A stretch of 64,000 bases of DNA from Massilia polaris (GTDB lineage: Bacteria > Pseudomonadota > Gammaproteobacteria > Burkholderiales > Burkholderiaceae_D), in contig NZ_JABBGG010000007.1 of assembly GCF_012927275.1 (NCBI RefSeq), positions 248,001-312,000 on the forward strand. Reading direction: 5' to 3'. Within the stretch, counting starts at the first letter, position 1, and each line of letters starts with the position of its first letter. Position numbers and translations under genes: made by a program. Positions 63,612 through 64,000 of this stretch are shown one piece after another. The notes below the pieces were generated by a model. That model made no database searches and had not been told where the DNA came from. It saw only the letters and a list, made by a program, of their open reading frames with translations.

Positions 63612-64000
63612 ATGGCAACTCCAATCATTCCATGGATCGGCGGCAAACGGCGCCTGGCCGATCACCTTATCCCTCAATTTCCTCCGCACAAGTGCTACGT
63701 CGAGGTGTTTGCCGGCGGCGCTGCGCTCTATTTCATGCGCCCGCCTGCCGACGTGGAAGTGCTGAACGACATCAACGGCGAGCTGGTCAGGCTCTATCGC
63801 GTTGTGCAGAACCACCTCGAAGAATTTGTCCGGCACTTTAAGTTCGCGCTGGCCAGCCGCGAGGTCTTCAAATGGCACCAGGTGACGCCGCCCGAAACCT
63901 TGACGGATATTCAGCGTGCTGTTCGATTCTTCTACCTGCAGCAGCACGCGTTCGGAGGGAAGGTCGACGGCCAGAGCTGGGGTACCGCCACAACTGCCCC
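63612..64000 (+). CDS. DNA adenine methylase (Dam-like), N-terminal part, cut by window end
   Basis: 129 codons are present. TPIIPWIGGKRRLADHLIPQFP carries the AdoMet-motif I (WIGGKRRL) and YVEVFAGGAALYF the F-x-G-G segment; LNDINGELVRLYR is the next conserved stretch of alpha-type D12/Dam methylases. Likely phage-encoded m6A methyltransferase protecting its own DNA. The catalytic DPPY motif would be outside the window. Start ATG 63612. Confidence 0.85.
   Translation, partial: MATPIIPWIGGKRRLADHLIPQFPPHKCYVEVFAGGAALYFMRPPADVEVLNDINGELVRLYRVVQNHLEEFVRHFKFALASREVFKWHQVTPPETLTDIQRAVRFFYLQQHAFGGKVDGQSWGTATTA

Overview
The window looks like part of a chromosome from a GC-rich betaproteobacterium. 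The best guess is Oxalobacteraceae (Massilia/Duganella/Janthinobacterium-like), from the protein style and gene sets such as pilY1-pilE, ribD-ribE, ribBX-ribH-nusB and dnaX-ybaB-recR; no 16S or marker search could be run. Bases 1-28671 are host core sequence. Bases 28672-64000 are a lambda-like prophage integrated at a tRNA-Ser gene; its right end lies outside the window.

Host part: (i) the 3' end of pilY1 and two minor pilin genes, split by a TnpB-only IS200/IS605-type element; (ii) riboflavin genes ribD-ribE and ribBX-ribH followed by nusB, with an M16 metalloprotease gene between them on the other strand; (iii) a lytic transglycosylase, ubiD and the 4.5S SRP RNA; (iv) the dnaX-ybaB-recR operon; (v) a GT4 glycosyltransferase and a DUF2334 deacetylase-like gene, a small lipoprotein and a penicillin-acylase family enzyme; (vi) a hybrid histidine kinase one base upstream of a REC-PAS-GGDEF-EAL protein; (vii) ybdD with a truncated cstA, which abuts the 3' remnant of a sensor kinase gene and its intact NarL-type regulator. 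That junction looks like a rearrangement breakpoint.

Prophage part: next to tRNA-Ser(UGA) lie a cluster of integrase arm-type sites and a P4-type integrase. A leftward early operon reads away from an operator at 34988: a 48-aa protein, a hypothetical, ParB, a small protein, a stand-alone DUF5906-type helicase, a hypothetical, a DEDD exonuclease and AlpA. Around 36 kb there is a CI/Cro-type switch, with AGTTTA-N8-TAAACT operators in the cI-cro gap and before the leftward operon. The rightward early genes lead to a 922-aa primase-helicase and then an AT-rich, repeat-bearing stretch that could be the replication origin. Late genes follow in lambda order: a candidate cos region with four GGTAGTC repeats, small and large terminase, gpW, portal, fused protease-capsid with an internal start, decoration/connector/tail-completion genes, tail tube, a G/GT pair with an A-AAA-AAC slippery site, a 1606-aa tape measure, a short tail-tip/fibre section with a glycine-rich fibre, and a lysis block (papain-like hydrolase, holin, GH19 endolysin, Rz with embedded Rz1). 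A tRNA-like structured segment and the start of a DNA adenine methylase close the window.

No CRISPR array, rRNA or recognisable defence island was seen. The signals most worth a second look are the TnpB lacking the usual RuvC-II glutamate, the cstA/kinase breakpoint, the putative phage origin, the second helicase, the internal capsid start, and the tRNA-like element at 63.5 kb.
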